DNA of 64,000 bases from positions 1,860,001 through 1,924,000 of the forward strand of contig NZ_CP151767.2 of assembly GCF_038443705.2 (NCBI RefSeq), given 5' to 3'. A program made the translations under genes and the position numbers. Of this stretch, positions 44,105-52,418 are shown piece after piece. Position 1 is the stretch's first letter; each line of letters starts with the position of its first letter. Below the pieces are notes generated by a model, which saw nothing but the letters and a program-made list of their open reading frames with translations, was not told the origin of the DNA and did no database searches. Source of the stretch: Yoonia sp. SS1-5. GTDB lineage: Bacteria > Pseudomonadota > Alphaproteobacteria > Rhodobacterales > Rhodobacteraceae.

Positions 44105-44310
44105 AGGTTAATCGTATGGTTCCCCGCACGTCGCAAAAGCGTCAGGGGATCAAATGGGAATGTGGACGGGCCGATCCAAATCGGGGGCCTCAAGCCACAG
44201 CCGCCCCCGCGACTGTATGCGGAGAGTGCTTTGCGAATACGCCACTGGGGCAACCCGGGAAGGCCGCAAAGCGCATCGACCCGCAAGCCAGGAGACCAGC
44301 CATGCACCGG
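44105..44310 (+). promoter_or_regulatory. Cobalamin (B12) riboswitch
   Basis: Conserved elements appear in the right order: GGTTCCCC near 44118, the core GCCACAGCCGCCCCCGCGAC and TGTA near 44200, GCCACTGGGGCAACCCGGGA near 44240, and the B12 box AGCCAGGAGACCAGCC at 44286-44301. It lies 115-320 nt upstream of hupE and would switch off the hupE-cobW-GNAT-cobN genes when adenosylcobalamin is abundant. The expression platform (44310-44424) contains a GGGGG/CCCCC pairing option before TTTAT, but I could not settle its mechanism. Boundaries are approximate. Confidence 0.88.
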
Positions 44311-44424
44311 GGCCTCAAGTCTCGGACAACAACAACGGACGGGGTGTTCCGTGGGGGTAAAGCCGCAAGACAGACGCGGTCACTCCATGAAATCCCCCCT
44401 TTATGCGATCCAAAGGGGACGAAG

Positions 44425-45069
44425 ATGAAAAAACTGATCACAGCCGCAGGCCTCAGCCTTGCCGCCTCACCTGCACTTGCACACCACCCGCTGAACGGCA
44501 TGCCGATGGAGACCTTCACACATGGTCTGATGTCCGGCGCAGGTCACCCGGTTCTGGGTTTTGACCACCTGTTCTTTGTGGTCGCCATGGGCGTTGCAGC
44601 ACTGTTCACCGGACGCAAACTGATGACACCTGCGGCCTATATCGGGGCCATGCTCGTTGGCTGCGGGCTGATGTATGCAGGTATCGCGATGCCCATCGCG
44701 GAAACCGTGATTGTACTGTCGCTGATCGTTCTGGGCGGCATTGTCCTGTCAGGCAAAGCGCTGAACACAGCCGCTGCCGTTCTGATCTTTGCGACCTTCG
44801 GTCTGTTCCACGGCTCTGCCTTCGGCGGCTCCATCGCCGGTCAAGAAGGCGGCGTCGGTGGCGCAGTGCTGCTCGGCTACCTGATCGGTCTGGGTGTGGT
44901 CCAATACCTGATCGCCATCGCCGCAGGCTGGGCCGTCCAGAAACTGGGCGCCACAGATGCGACAGCCATCAACGCCCGTCTTGGCGGGGCCATGGTGGCC
45001 GGGGTCGGCGTCTTCCTTGCGCTGGAAATCGTCGAAGGGCCGCTTGTCGCCGCCATCGCCGGCGCCTAA
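44425..45069 (+). CDS. HupE/UreJ-family metal (cobalt) transporter
   Basis: This 214-aa membrane protein has a signal peptide (MKKLITAAGLSLAASPALA) followed at once by HHPLNGMPMETF and the HupE signature GHPVLGFDHLFFVVAMGVAA, then six TM helices with FGLFHGSAFGGSIAG. HupE/UreJ proteins move nickel or cobalt. Control by a B12 riboswitch and the cobW/cobN neighbours point to cobalt uptake for cobalamin synthesis. ATG 44425 follows AAAGGGGACGA. Confidence 0.87.
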   Translation: MKKLITAAGLSLAASPALAHHPLNGMPMETFTHGLMSGAGHPVLGFDHLFFVVAMGVAALFTGRKLMTPAAYIGAMLVGCGLMYAGIAMPIAETVIVLSLIVLGGIVLSGKALNTAAAVLIFATFGLFHGSAFGGSIAGQEGGVGGAVLLGYLIGLGVVQYLIAIAAGWAVQKLGATDATAINARLGGAMVAGVGVFLALEIVEGPLVAAIAGA

Positions 45070-45147
45070 GCGCCAAACAAAACATCGTGCATGGCGGTCC
45101 CGCAGGGGCCGTCATTCCGTTTGGTCACAGCCCACAGGACAGATCCC

Positions 45148-46218
45148 ATGCCCGCCAAAATCCCCGCAACCGTTGTCACCGGCTTTCTTGGTGCCGGCAA
45201 AACCACGCTCATCCGCCACATGCTGCAAAACGCCGAAGGCAAGAAGATCGCTCTGATCATCAATGAATTTGGCGATCTGGGTGTCGATGGCGATATCCTC
45301 AAAGGCTGCGGCGAGGAAACGTGCACCGAAGACGACATCGTAGAACTCTCCAACGGCTGCATCTGCTGCACCGTGGCCGATGATTTCATCCCGACCATGG
45401 AACAGCTGCTCGCCCGCGATGACAAACCCGACCACATTGTAATCGAAACCTCCGGCCTGGCCCTGCCCCAACCACTGGTGCGCGCGTTCAACTGGCCCGG
45501 CATTTCCACAAAAGTCACCGTCGATGGGGTGGTCACGGTGGTCGACGGGCGCGCCGTACATGACGGGCAGTTCGCCCACAATGTCGCCGCCGTCGATGCC
45601 CAGCGCGCGCAGGACGAAAATCTCGACCATGAAACGCCGCTGTCCGAGCTTTTCGAAGATCAGGTCGCCTGCGCCGATATGATCGTCGTGAACAAGACCG
45701 ACCTTCTGAACGAAGAAGAGGCAGGGGCGCTGACCAGCCGCCTGAAATCCGAAAGCCGCGACGGCGTGCAAGTGGTCAAGACTGCCATGGGCGCGCTCCC
45801 CGTCGATGTCCTTCTGGGGCAAGGCATCGGTGCAGAGGCCGACCTCGCAAGCCGCCACGAAATCCACCACCATCATCACCATGACGACGAGGATGATCAC
45901 GACCACGACCACGACCACGCACATGAACATGGCCATGACGAATTCGAAAGCTTCATCGTGGCCCGCGGCGAAGTCACCGATGCCAACGCCTTTGCCGAAC
46001 AGGTGGCCGATACAATCCGCGCCAACAACATCCTGCGGCTCAAAGGCTTCGTCGCTGTCGCTGGCAAACCCATGCGGCTGACCTTGCAGGCCGTTGGCCC
46101 GCGCGTGGACACCTATTTCGACCAGCCCTTCGGCGACGCCGCCCGCGAAACGCGACTGGTTGTGATCGGCGAGGCGGGCCTTGACCACGCGGCCATCACC
46201 GCCGCATTGCAGAAATGA
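45148..46218 (+). CDS. cobW: CobW, metal-trafficking GTPase of cobalamin synthesis
   Basis: This 356-aa G3E GTPase has Walker A GFLGAGKTTL (12-21), the metal-binding CxCC in NGCICCT (Cys71, 73, 74), base-recognition NKTD and the C-terminal CobW domain. A loop near residues 235-265 is exceptionally His/Asp-rich (HEIHHHHHHDDEDDHDHDHD), a likely cobalt store. It is thought to deliver cobalt to the CobNST chelatase. ATG 45148 fits the family N-terminus KIPATVVTGFLG. Its stop overlaps the next gene (ATGA). Confidence 0.93.
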   Translation: MPAKIPATVVTGFLGAGKTTLIRHMLQNAEGKKIALIINEFGDLGVDGDILKGCGEETCTEDDIVELSNGCICCTVADDFIPTMEQLLARDDKPDHIVIETSGLALPQPLVRAFNWPGISTKVTVDGVVTVVDGRAVHDGQFAHNVAAVDAQRAQDENLDHETPLSELFEDQVACADMIVVNKTDLLNEEEAGALTSRLKSESRDGVQVVKTAMGALPVDVLLGQGIGAEADLASRHEIHHHHHHDDEDDHDHDHDHAHEHGHDEFESFIVARGEVTDANAFAEQVADTIRANNILRLKGFVAVAGKPMRLTLQAVGPRVDTYFDQPFGDAARETRLVVIGEAGLDHAAITAALQK

Positions 46219-46664
46219 TCATCGTCGAACGGACCGACCCGCATCACCCCGGCGCTGTGGCTTTGCTGAAACAAAGCCACGCGCTGATGCAGGAGCTCTT
46301 CCCGCCCGAAGATAATTACTATCTCGAAATCGACGATCTGGTCGCCCCTGACATCCATTTCTTCGCCGCCCGCGAAGGCGATCAGATCCTCGGCACCGGC
46401 GCGCTGAAGATCAAAGCGGAATATGGAGAGATCAAGTCCATGTTCGTGGCCGAGGCCGCGCGCGGCAAAGGCGTGGCCGACGCATTGATGCGCCAACTCG
46501 AAGACACCGCCCGCGAACAGAAACTGCCGATGCTGAAACTCGAAACCGGCAACGTACTGCATGCAGCCCACAAGCTCTACCGAAGGCATGGTTTCACCGA
46601 TTGCGGCGTTTTCGGGGATTATGTCGCAGCAAACTCATCAATCTTCATGGAAAAATCACTATGA
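46215..46664 (+). CDS. GNAT-family N-acetyltransferase
   Basis: This 149-aa acetyltransferase has the acetyl-CoA loop MFVAEAARGKGVADALMRQL and the C-terminal beta-strand block LKLETGNVLHAAHKLYRRHG. The substrate is unknown. It is coupled to cobW by ATGA overlap and lies 45 nt before cobN. Its place inside the cobalamin cluster is probably genomic convenience, but a cobalamin-related role is not excluded. Confidence 0.83.
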   Translation: MIIVERTDPHHPGAVALLKQSHALMQELFPPEDNYYLEIDDLVAPDIHFFAAREGDQILGTGALKIKAEYGEIKSMFVAEAARGKGVADALMRQLEDTAREQKLPMLKLETGNVLHAAHKLYRRHGFTDCGVFGDYVAANSSIFMEKSL

Positions 46665-46676
46665 CCCGCCAACGCA

Positions 46677-46708
46677 GCCCCGGACGCAGATCCGGGGCCT
46701 CTGCCTGA
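46677..46708 (-). repeat. Dispersed palindromic unit, family 3, copy 2
   Basis: GCCCCGGA-CGCAGA-TCCGGGGC forms a perfect 8-bp stem (46677-46698). In reverse orientation it reads CAGAGGCCCCGGATCTGCGT, matching the unit at 30262. It fills the gap between the GNAT stop and the cobN start and ends 11 nt before the ATG, so it may limit cobN initiation. Confidence 0.65.
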
Positions 46709-46709
46709 C

Positions 46710-49700
46710 ATGCACCTTCTGGCCGCCACCCCCGGTGCGATCAGCGATGGCACAGAACCCGTCGATCTGGGCCAGACACCTGCCGATGTGGTCATCATCT
46801 CAGCCGCCGATACCGAACTGGCTGCCCTGTCGGATGCGCGGGCCGAAATGGACAGCCCGCCAACCCTGCGCCTTGCCAATATGATGCACCTGACCCACCC
46901 GATGTCGGTCGATCTGCATCTGGATGATTGTGCCACAAAGTCCCGCCTTGTCATCGCGCGCATCCTGGGCGGCGCGGGCTACTGGAAATACGGACTGACC
47001 CAATATGCAGCGCGTCTTCACGCGGCAGGCATCCCTTTCGTGGCCCTGCCCGGTGATGACAAACCCGATCAGGAATTGCGGGAACTCTCGACCGTCAGCC
47101 CCGAGGATTATGACACGCTCTGGTCCTATCTGGTCGAAGGCGGCCCGAAAAACAGCACGAACTTGCTGCATTATGCAAAAGCCATGCTGGATGGCGGCGA
47201 CAAGCCCACGGCGCCCGCGCCCTTGCTGCGGGCTGGCGTCTATTGGCCCGGCGCAGGCATCGCCGATGTTCAAGAAGCACAGAAGACCTGGACGGACGAT
47301 GCGCCGATCGTGCCAATCATCTTTTACCGCGCCCTTGTCCAGGGCGGCGGGCTGAACCCGATCAACCGGCTGACCCGCAGCCTGTCACGCGCCGGGCTGA
47401 ACCCGCTGCCGATCTTCGTGGCCAGCCTCAAGGATCCGGTCAGCAAAGCCACGCTCGATACGCTCTTCGCGGCCGCCCCGCCCGATGTCATCCTGAACTG
47501 CACAGCCTTCGCTGTGGGATCGCCGCATGATGGCGATGACAGCCCGCAAAACCCGCTGCGCGCCAACAACGCCCCGATTTTCCAGGTCATCCTCTCCGGC
47601 GCGTCCGAAGCGACATGGGCGGAAAATCCGCAAGGCCTCACTGCCCGCGACATCGCCATGAACGTGGCCCTGCCCGAGGTGGACGGGCGTATCCTGTCCC
47701 GCGCTGTCAGCTTCAAGGGCGAGGCGTTCTTTGATGCGGCCACAGAATGCCCGATCGCGACTTATCAGGCACGGGGCGACAGGATCGATTTCGTCAGCCA
47801 GCTTGCAAAAAACTGGGCCGAACTGCGGCAGACAGCTGCAAAAGACAAAAAAGTCGCGCTGATCCTCGCCAATTACCCCAACAAAGACGGGCGGCTCGCC
47901 AATGGGGTCGGTCTGGACACCCCTGCGGCCATAGTGCACGTGCTGAACCTGCTCAAATCCGAAGGCTACGAGGTCACCCCACCTCCCGACAGTGCTGCAT
48001 TGATGCAGCAGATCATGGACGGCCCAACCAACTGGCTCACCGACCGGGCCAACAAAGAGGGCGGCGAACATCTTCCCCTCGACATTTACAAAAAACATTT
48101 CGACGCGCTGCCATGGGACGTCAAAGAACAGATCACCACGCGCTGGGGCCAACCCGAAGACGACCCCTTCATCATCTCGCCAGAAATACTCCCCCCCGAG
48201 GGTCCGACGTCAGCAACGGGTTTCGCCCTCAGCATTCACCGCTACGGCAACGCCATCGTGGGCCTGCAGCCCGCGCGCGGCTACAACATCGACCCGATCG
48301 ACACCTATCATTCGCCCGACCTTGTCCCGCCGCACAACTACCTCGCCTTCTATTTCTGGCTAAGACACCACTGGGGAGCGGATGCGATCATCCATATGGG
48401 CAAACACGGCAACCTCGAATGGCTGCCCGGCAAAGCAGTTGCGCTGTCGGAAACCTGTTGGCCAGAAGCCGTCTTCGGTCCCATGCCCCACATCTATCCG
48501 TTCATCGTCAACGACCCGGGCGAAGGAACCCAGGCAAAACGGCGCACAAGTGCCGTCATCATCGACCACCTGACCCCGCCACTCACCCGCGCCGAAAGCT
48601 ACGGGCCTTTGCGCGACCTCGAAGCACTTGTCGACGAATATTACGAGGCGGCCGGGGTCGATCCGCGCCGGATCGATCATCTGCGTCGGGAAATCCTGTC
48701 ACTCTCCGAGGTCACAGGACTTTCAAAGGACGCAGGCTTCACGGGCGACAACGACAGCGATCTGGGCAAGCTCGATGCCTATCTTTGCGAGCTGAAAGAA
48801 GCGCAAATTCGCGATGGTCTGCACATTTTCGGTCAATCCCCGACAGGGCAGCAGGAACGGGACCTGGCCATCGCCCTTGCGCGTGTGCCGCGTGGTGACG
48901 GCAAGGGGGCAAATGCATCGCTGCTGCGCGCACTCGCCACAGATCTTGGTCTCAGCCTCGACCCCCTTGATTGCGATATGGGGGCGCCCGCAGGCGAAAA
49001 GCCGGACTGTCTTGCCGATGGCACCACATGGCGGACAAATGGCGATACGGTCGAACGGCTCGAAAGCCTTAGCCAAACACTCCTGCGGGATGGGGGGTGG
49101 GGCGATGTGGGGGTCACCCCACGAGCGACACACCCCGTCCTGGACCATATCCAATCCCACATTCTGCCGACCATTCAGACCTGCGGGCAGCTTGAGGGAT
49201 CGGGCCTCCTCACCGCCCTTTCTGGGCACTTCGTCAGCCCGGGCCCGTCCGGCGCACCAACACGCGGGCGGCTTGATGTGCTGCCGACGGGGCGTAATTT
49301 CTACTCTGTCGACAGCCGGGCCGTGCCGACACCCACAGCTTGGGCGCTTGGGTGGAAATCGGCAAATCTGCTGATTGAAAAACACCTGCAAGACCACGGC
49401 GATTGGCCCCGCACAATGCTGATCACGGCTTGGGGGACTGCAAATATGCGCACGGGCGGCGATGACATTGCACAGGCTCTCGCACTGATGGGCGTCAAGC
49501 CGACGTGGGACAGTGCCAACAGACGGGTCACCGGCTTTGAAATCTTACCGCAGTCCGTCCTCGCTCGCCCCCGCGTCGATATCACCTTGCGCATCTCTGG
49601 CTTCTTCCGCGACGCCTTTCCGCAACTCATCGCTTTGATCAATTCAGCCGCCCGCGCGGTGCAGAACCTCGATGAACCACAAGAGCTGAACCCCGCCGCC

Positions 49701-50420
49701 GCCCGCACAAAAGCGGGCGAAGATCGGTCCCGCGTGTTCGGCGCGAAACCCGGCGCCTACGGGGCCGGTCTGCAAGCGCTGATTGACGAACGTATCTGGT
49801 CGGACAAGGCGGATTTCGCCGAGGCCTATCTGGAATGGGGCAGCTATGCCTACGGCGCGGGCGCCGAGGGCCGGAAGGCCCGTCAAGCCATGGAGCAACG
49901 CCTGTCTCAAACCGACGCGGTCGTGCAAAACCAGGATAATCGCGAACACGATATCCTCGACAGCGATGACTACTACCAATTCGAAGGGGGGGCCGCGGCG
50001 GCCATCAGCACCCTGCAAGGACAGGACAGACCGATTTATCACAACGACCATTCACGCCCCGAACGGCCAGTCATCCGGACATTGGACGATGAAATCGGAC
50101 GGGTGGTGCGGTCGCGCGTGGTCAATCCCAAATGGATCGAAGGGGTCAAACGACACGGCTACAAAGGCGCCTTCGAAATTGCGGCCACGGTCGACTACCT
50201 CTTCGCCTTTGCGGCCACCACCGGGGCCGTGCGTAACCACCATTTCGATCTGGTCGAAGAAGCCTTCATCAAGGATGATGAGACCCGCGCCTTTATCGCC
50301 GATGTCAACGCGCCAGCACTGCAGGAGATCGCGGCACGCCTGCAGGAGGCGATCGACCGCAACCTGTGGCAGCCTGCCTCAAACTCTGCCCGGGCCCGCC
50401 TGGCGGGATTGCTTGACTAG
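46710..50420 (+). CDS. cobN: Cobaltochelatase subunit CobN
   Basis: This 1236-aa large subunit of the aerobic-pathway CobNST chelatase inserts cobalt into hydrogenobyrinic acid a,c-diamide. Family blocks include ARILGGAGYWKYGLTQYA, the central LILANYPNKDGRLANGVGLD, ADAIIHMGKHGNLEWLPGKA, and the C-terminal NMRTGGDDIAQALALMGVKP and FRDAFPQLIALINSAARAVQ. The length is about normal for CobN. Its TAG stop (50418-50420) is part of a family-1 palindrome. CobS/CobT are not in this window. Confidence 0.95.
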   Translation: MHLLAATPGAISDGTEPVDLGQTPADVVIISAADTELAALSDARAEMDSPPTLRLANMMHLTHPMSVDLHLDDCATKSRLVIARILGGAGYWKYGLTQYAARLHAAGIPFVALPGDDKPDQELRELSTVSPEDYDTLWSYLVEGGPKNSTNLLHYAKAMLDGGDKPTAPAPLLRAGVYWPGAGIADVQEAQKTWTDDAPIVPIIFYRALVQGGGLNPINRLTRSLSRAGLNPLPIFVASLKDPVSKATLDTLFAAAPPDVILNCTAFAVGSPHDGDDSPQNPLRANNAPIFQVILSGASEATWAENPQGLTARDIAMNVALPEVDGRILSRAVSFKGEAFFDAATECPIATYQARGDRIDFVSQLAKNWAELRQTAAKDKKVALILANYPNKDGRLANGVGLDTPAAIVHVLNLLKSEGYEVTPPPDSAALMQQIMDGPTNWLTDRANKEGGEHLPLDIYKKHFDALPWDVKEQITTRWGQPEDDPFIISPEILPPEGPTSATGFALSIHRYGNAIVGLQPARGYNIDPIDTYHSPDLVPPHNYLAFYFWLRHHWGADAIIHMGKHGNLEWLPGKAVALSETCWPEAVFGPMPHIYPFIVNDPGEGTQAKRRTSAVIIDHLTPPLTRAESYGPLRDLEALVDEYYEAAGVDPRRIDHLRREILSLSEVTGLSKDAGFTGDNDSDLGKLDAYLCELKEAQIRDGLHIFGQSPTGQQERDLAIALARVPRGDGKGANASLLRALATDLGLSLDPLDCDMGAPAGEKPDCLADGTTWRTNGDTVERLESLSQTLLRDGGWGDVGVTPRATHPVLDHIQSHILPTIQTCGQLEGSGLLTALSGHFVSPGPSGAPTRGRLDVLPTGRNFYSVDSRAVPTPTAWALGWKSANLLIEKHLQDHGDWPRTMLITAWGTANMRTGGDDIAQALALMGVKPTWDSANRRVTGFEILPQSVLARPRVDITLRISGFFRDAFPQLIALINSAARAVQNLDEPQELNPAAARTKAGEDRSRVFGAKPGAYGAGLQALIDERIWSDKADFAEAYLEWGSYAYGAGAEGRKARQAMEQRLSQTDAVVQNQDNREHDILDSDDYYQFEGGAAAAISTLQGQDRPIYHNDHSRPERPVIRTLDDEIGRVVRSRVVNPKWIEGVKRHGYKGAFEIAATVDYLFAFAATTGAVRNHHFDLVEEAFIKDDETRAFIADVNAPALQEIAARLQEAIDRNLWQPASNSARARLAGLLD

Positions 50421-50441
50421 GATGGATCAAGATCCATCCTA
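50418..50441 (+). repeat. Dispersed palindromic unit, family 1, copy C, spanning a stop and a start codon
   Basis: TAGGATGGATC-AA-GATCCATCCTA is a perfect 11-bp inverted repeat followed by CGCCG, identical to copy B. Its TAG is the cobN stop, and the ATG two bases later (50422) is the only reasonable start of the next gene, whose first residues MDQDPSYA are encoded by the repeat. Confidence 0.85.
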
Positions 50442-51084
50442 CGCCGTTGCGCCACATCTACGGCTGGCGCGAAAAGATGCAGAGACCCAGCGCGACGCGC
50501 TGGTTGCAATAGTTCAGGACTGTCCTGACCTCATGCGGTGTTTCCATCAAGCCCGCGCACTGGACCTGCCGGATTGGTGGATCGTCTCGGGCGCAATCTA
50601 CAATCAGGTCTGGAACCACCTGACCGGCAAACCGGACCTTTACGGTGTCAAGGACATGGACCTGTTCTACTTTGACACAGACGTCAGCTACGCTGCCGAA
50701 GACAGGATCATTCAACGTGGGGCAATGCACTTTGAAACACCTGTTCCCGTAGAAATCCGCAATCAGGCCCGTGTCCATCTTTGGTACACAGACCACTTTG
50801 GCCAGGACTACGCGCCGCTGACCAAGACGACCGACGGGATCGACAATTTTGCCTGCAAAACCCACGCTATCGGCATGCGTCTGAACAAGGATGACAGCTT
50901 TGACATCTACGCCCCTTTTGGACTGGGCGACATTTTCAGCTTTCGTCTGACGCCACATATTATCCGCGACAACCGCGCCACCCATTTGGCCAAGGCAAAA
51001 CGGCAAATGGCGCTTTGGCCCGAGTTGACGTTCGTCCCTTGGCCGGGTGACGTCTGCCTGCCCGAGGCAGACGATCACAGTTGA
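50422..51084 (+). CDS. Nucleotidyltransferase family protein (DUF925 type)
   Basis: This protein is 220 aa if started at ATG 50422. The central block WWIVSGAIYNQVWNHLTGKP and GVKDMDLFYFDTDVSY match the DUF925/COG3575 nucleotidyltransferase-like family, whose acidic pair D-x-D would bind metal. The target is unknown. The first eight codons come from a palindromic repeat, there is no ribosome site, and no other ATG/GTG/TTG start lies nearby. Translation therefore probably depends on ribosomes finishing cobN one base earlier. Confidence 0.78.
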   Translation: MDQDPSYAVAPHLRLARKDAETQRDALVAIVQDCPDLMRCFHQARALDLPDWWIVSGAIYNQVWNHLTGKPDLYGVKDMDLFYFDTDVSYAAEDRIIQRGAMHFETPVPVEIRNQARVHLWYTDHFGQDYAPLTKTTDGIDNFACKTHAIGMRLNKDDSFDIYAPFGLGDIFSFRLTPHIIRDNRATHLAKAKRQMALWPELTFVPWPGDVCLPEADDHS

Positions 51085-51155
51085 ACGCAAGGCGGTCTTT
51101 GCCTATGCAAAGGGGGGCTTTATTTTAGATGATTTGAGAGAAGGTGGTTTTCGAT

Positions 51156-51644
51156 ATGAAGAAATTCGTAACTTTCTGCGCTATTGGCGGATTGATGGCC
51201 GCATGTGCGACAACCGACGCGGTACAGCAACCGGTCAACGTCACGCCCAAGAACGCTGAAACAGCCGTAGGGCTCGACGTGTTCGCCGCCCAGCGCGCGG
51301 CTGGCAACAGCGCCCCGCGTTATCGCGGCGATATCACAATTGATGTGGTCAGTCTGCGCGAAACGCTTGGGGCGGAGAGCGGCGTGCCGACCACAGCGGA
51401 TTGCACACTTGATAGCGGCCTTTACACCGCAAGCTTTGCGACGCCCGCCAAGGTGGTTGTGCCAAATTACGGTCGGGTTTCGCCCGCAATATTCGTGCAA
51501 TGCAAGTCAGGCAGCCAATCCGGAAACGTGACGCAACGCCCGCGCAATGTGACTGCCGGCGAAACCGCAGACACCGCACCGACCCGGCCTGATCAGTCTG
51601 GCGACGTTTTCAACTACGGGACCATCGTCGTAACACTGAAATAA
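51156..51644 (+). CDS. Small putative lipoprotein, 162 aa
   Basis: The N-terminus MKKFVTFCAIGGLMAACATT has a lipoprotein signal peptide with lipobox LMAAC. The mature part is beta-type with two Cys (TADCTLDSGLY, FVQCKSGSQS) that could form a disulfide. It ends NYGTIVVTLK. The start at ATG 51156 follows GAAGG at 11 nt; a GTG 12 nt upstream is also possible. Predicted to be anchored in the cell envelope, function unknown. It sits between cobN's partner gene and cobO. Confidence 0.7.
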   Translation: MKKFVTFCAIGGLMAACATTDAVQQPVNVTPKNAETAVGLDVFAAQRAAGNSAPRYRGDITIDVVSLRETLGAESGVPTTADCTLDSGLYTASFATPAKVVVPNYGRVSPAIFVQCKSGSQSGNVTQRPRNVTAGETADTAPTRPDQSGDVFNYGTIVVTLK

Positions 51645-51724
51645 ACCCGGTTTGATCCCGCTGATGATTGCACCTCTGCCAGTTCAGCGGCACAGTGGCC
51701 GGATATCCACGGGAGTGTTGAAAG

Positions 51725-52333
51725 ATGACCGATGACACAGAGCGCCACGCCGCAAAAATGGCCAAGAAGAAGGCTGCGCGCGACAAGATCATGGCGACGA
51801 AAACCGACAAAAAAGGCCTTGTCATCGTGCATACGGGCAAGGGCAAGGGCAAATCCTCCGCCGCTTTTGGCATGATTTTCCGCTGCATCGCGCATGACAT
51901 GAAATGTGCCGTCGTTCAATTCATCAAAGGCGGGATGAGCACCGGCGAGCGTGATCTGATCCTGTCGAAATTCAGCGATACCTGCGCCTTTCACACCATG
52001 GGCGAGGGCTTCACCTGGGAGACACAGGACAAGTCCCGCGACACCGAAATGGCCCAGGCCGCATGGGCCAAAGCCAAGGAACTGATCCTTGATGAAACCA
52101 ACCACATGGTTCTTCTTGACGAGATTAACATCGCGATCCGGTATGACTATGTGAATATCGCAGAGGTTGTTTCCTTTTTGCGCGACCACAAGCCGCCCAT
52201 GACCCATGTGGTTTTGACCGGCCGCAATGCGCATGATGATCTGATCGAACACGCTGACCTCGTGACCGAGATGGAACTGGTCAAGCATCCGTTCCGCTCG
52301 GGCATCAAGGCGCAAATAGGGGTGGAATTCTAG
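51725..52333 (+). CDS. cobO: Cob(I)yrinic acid a,c-diamide adenosyltransferase
   Basis: This 202-aa enzyme of the CobO/BtuR family transfers adenosyl from ATP to reduced corrinoid. It has the unusual P-loop VIVHTGKGKGKSSAAFG near residues 33-49, VVQFIKGGMSTGERD, FTWETQDKSRD, and VLLDEINIAIRYDYVN (Walker B-like). It is the next step after CobN cobalt insertion. 80 nt follow the lipoprotein gene; no separate riboswitch was seen. Confidence 0.93.
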   Translation: MTDDTERHAAKMAKKKAARDKIMATKTDKKGLVIVHTGKGKGKSSAAFGMIFRCIAHDMKCAVVQFIKGGMSTGERDLILSKFSDTCAFHTMGEGFTWETQDKSRDTEMAQAAWAKAKELILDETNHMVLLDEINIAIRYDYVNIAEVVSFLRDHKPPMTHVVLTGRNAHDDLIEHADLVTEMELVKHPFRSGIKAQIGVEF

Positions 52334-52372
52334 ATTATGCACCGCGCTGCGGGGCAGACGGCCCCCAAAGGC

Positions 52373-52394
52373 CAGTGGCAATGAACTGCCACTG
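52373..52394. promoter_or_regulatory. Stem-loop after cobO
   Basis: CAGTGGCA-ATGAAC-TGCCACTG forms a perfect 8-bp stem 39 nt after the cobO stop and 24 nt before the YrbL-like gene. It may terminate or process the cobalamin-operon mRNA. There is no T tail. Confidence 0.45.
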
Positions 52395-52418
52395 ATCCGC
52401 CCCCAAGGTAGCTACATC

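Noticed and set aside
47747..48898. 383-aa frame inside cobN on the same strand
   Set aside because: A shifted frame within a well-conserved CobN sequence, with an Arg/His/Pro-rich translation and no ribosome site.
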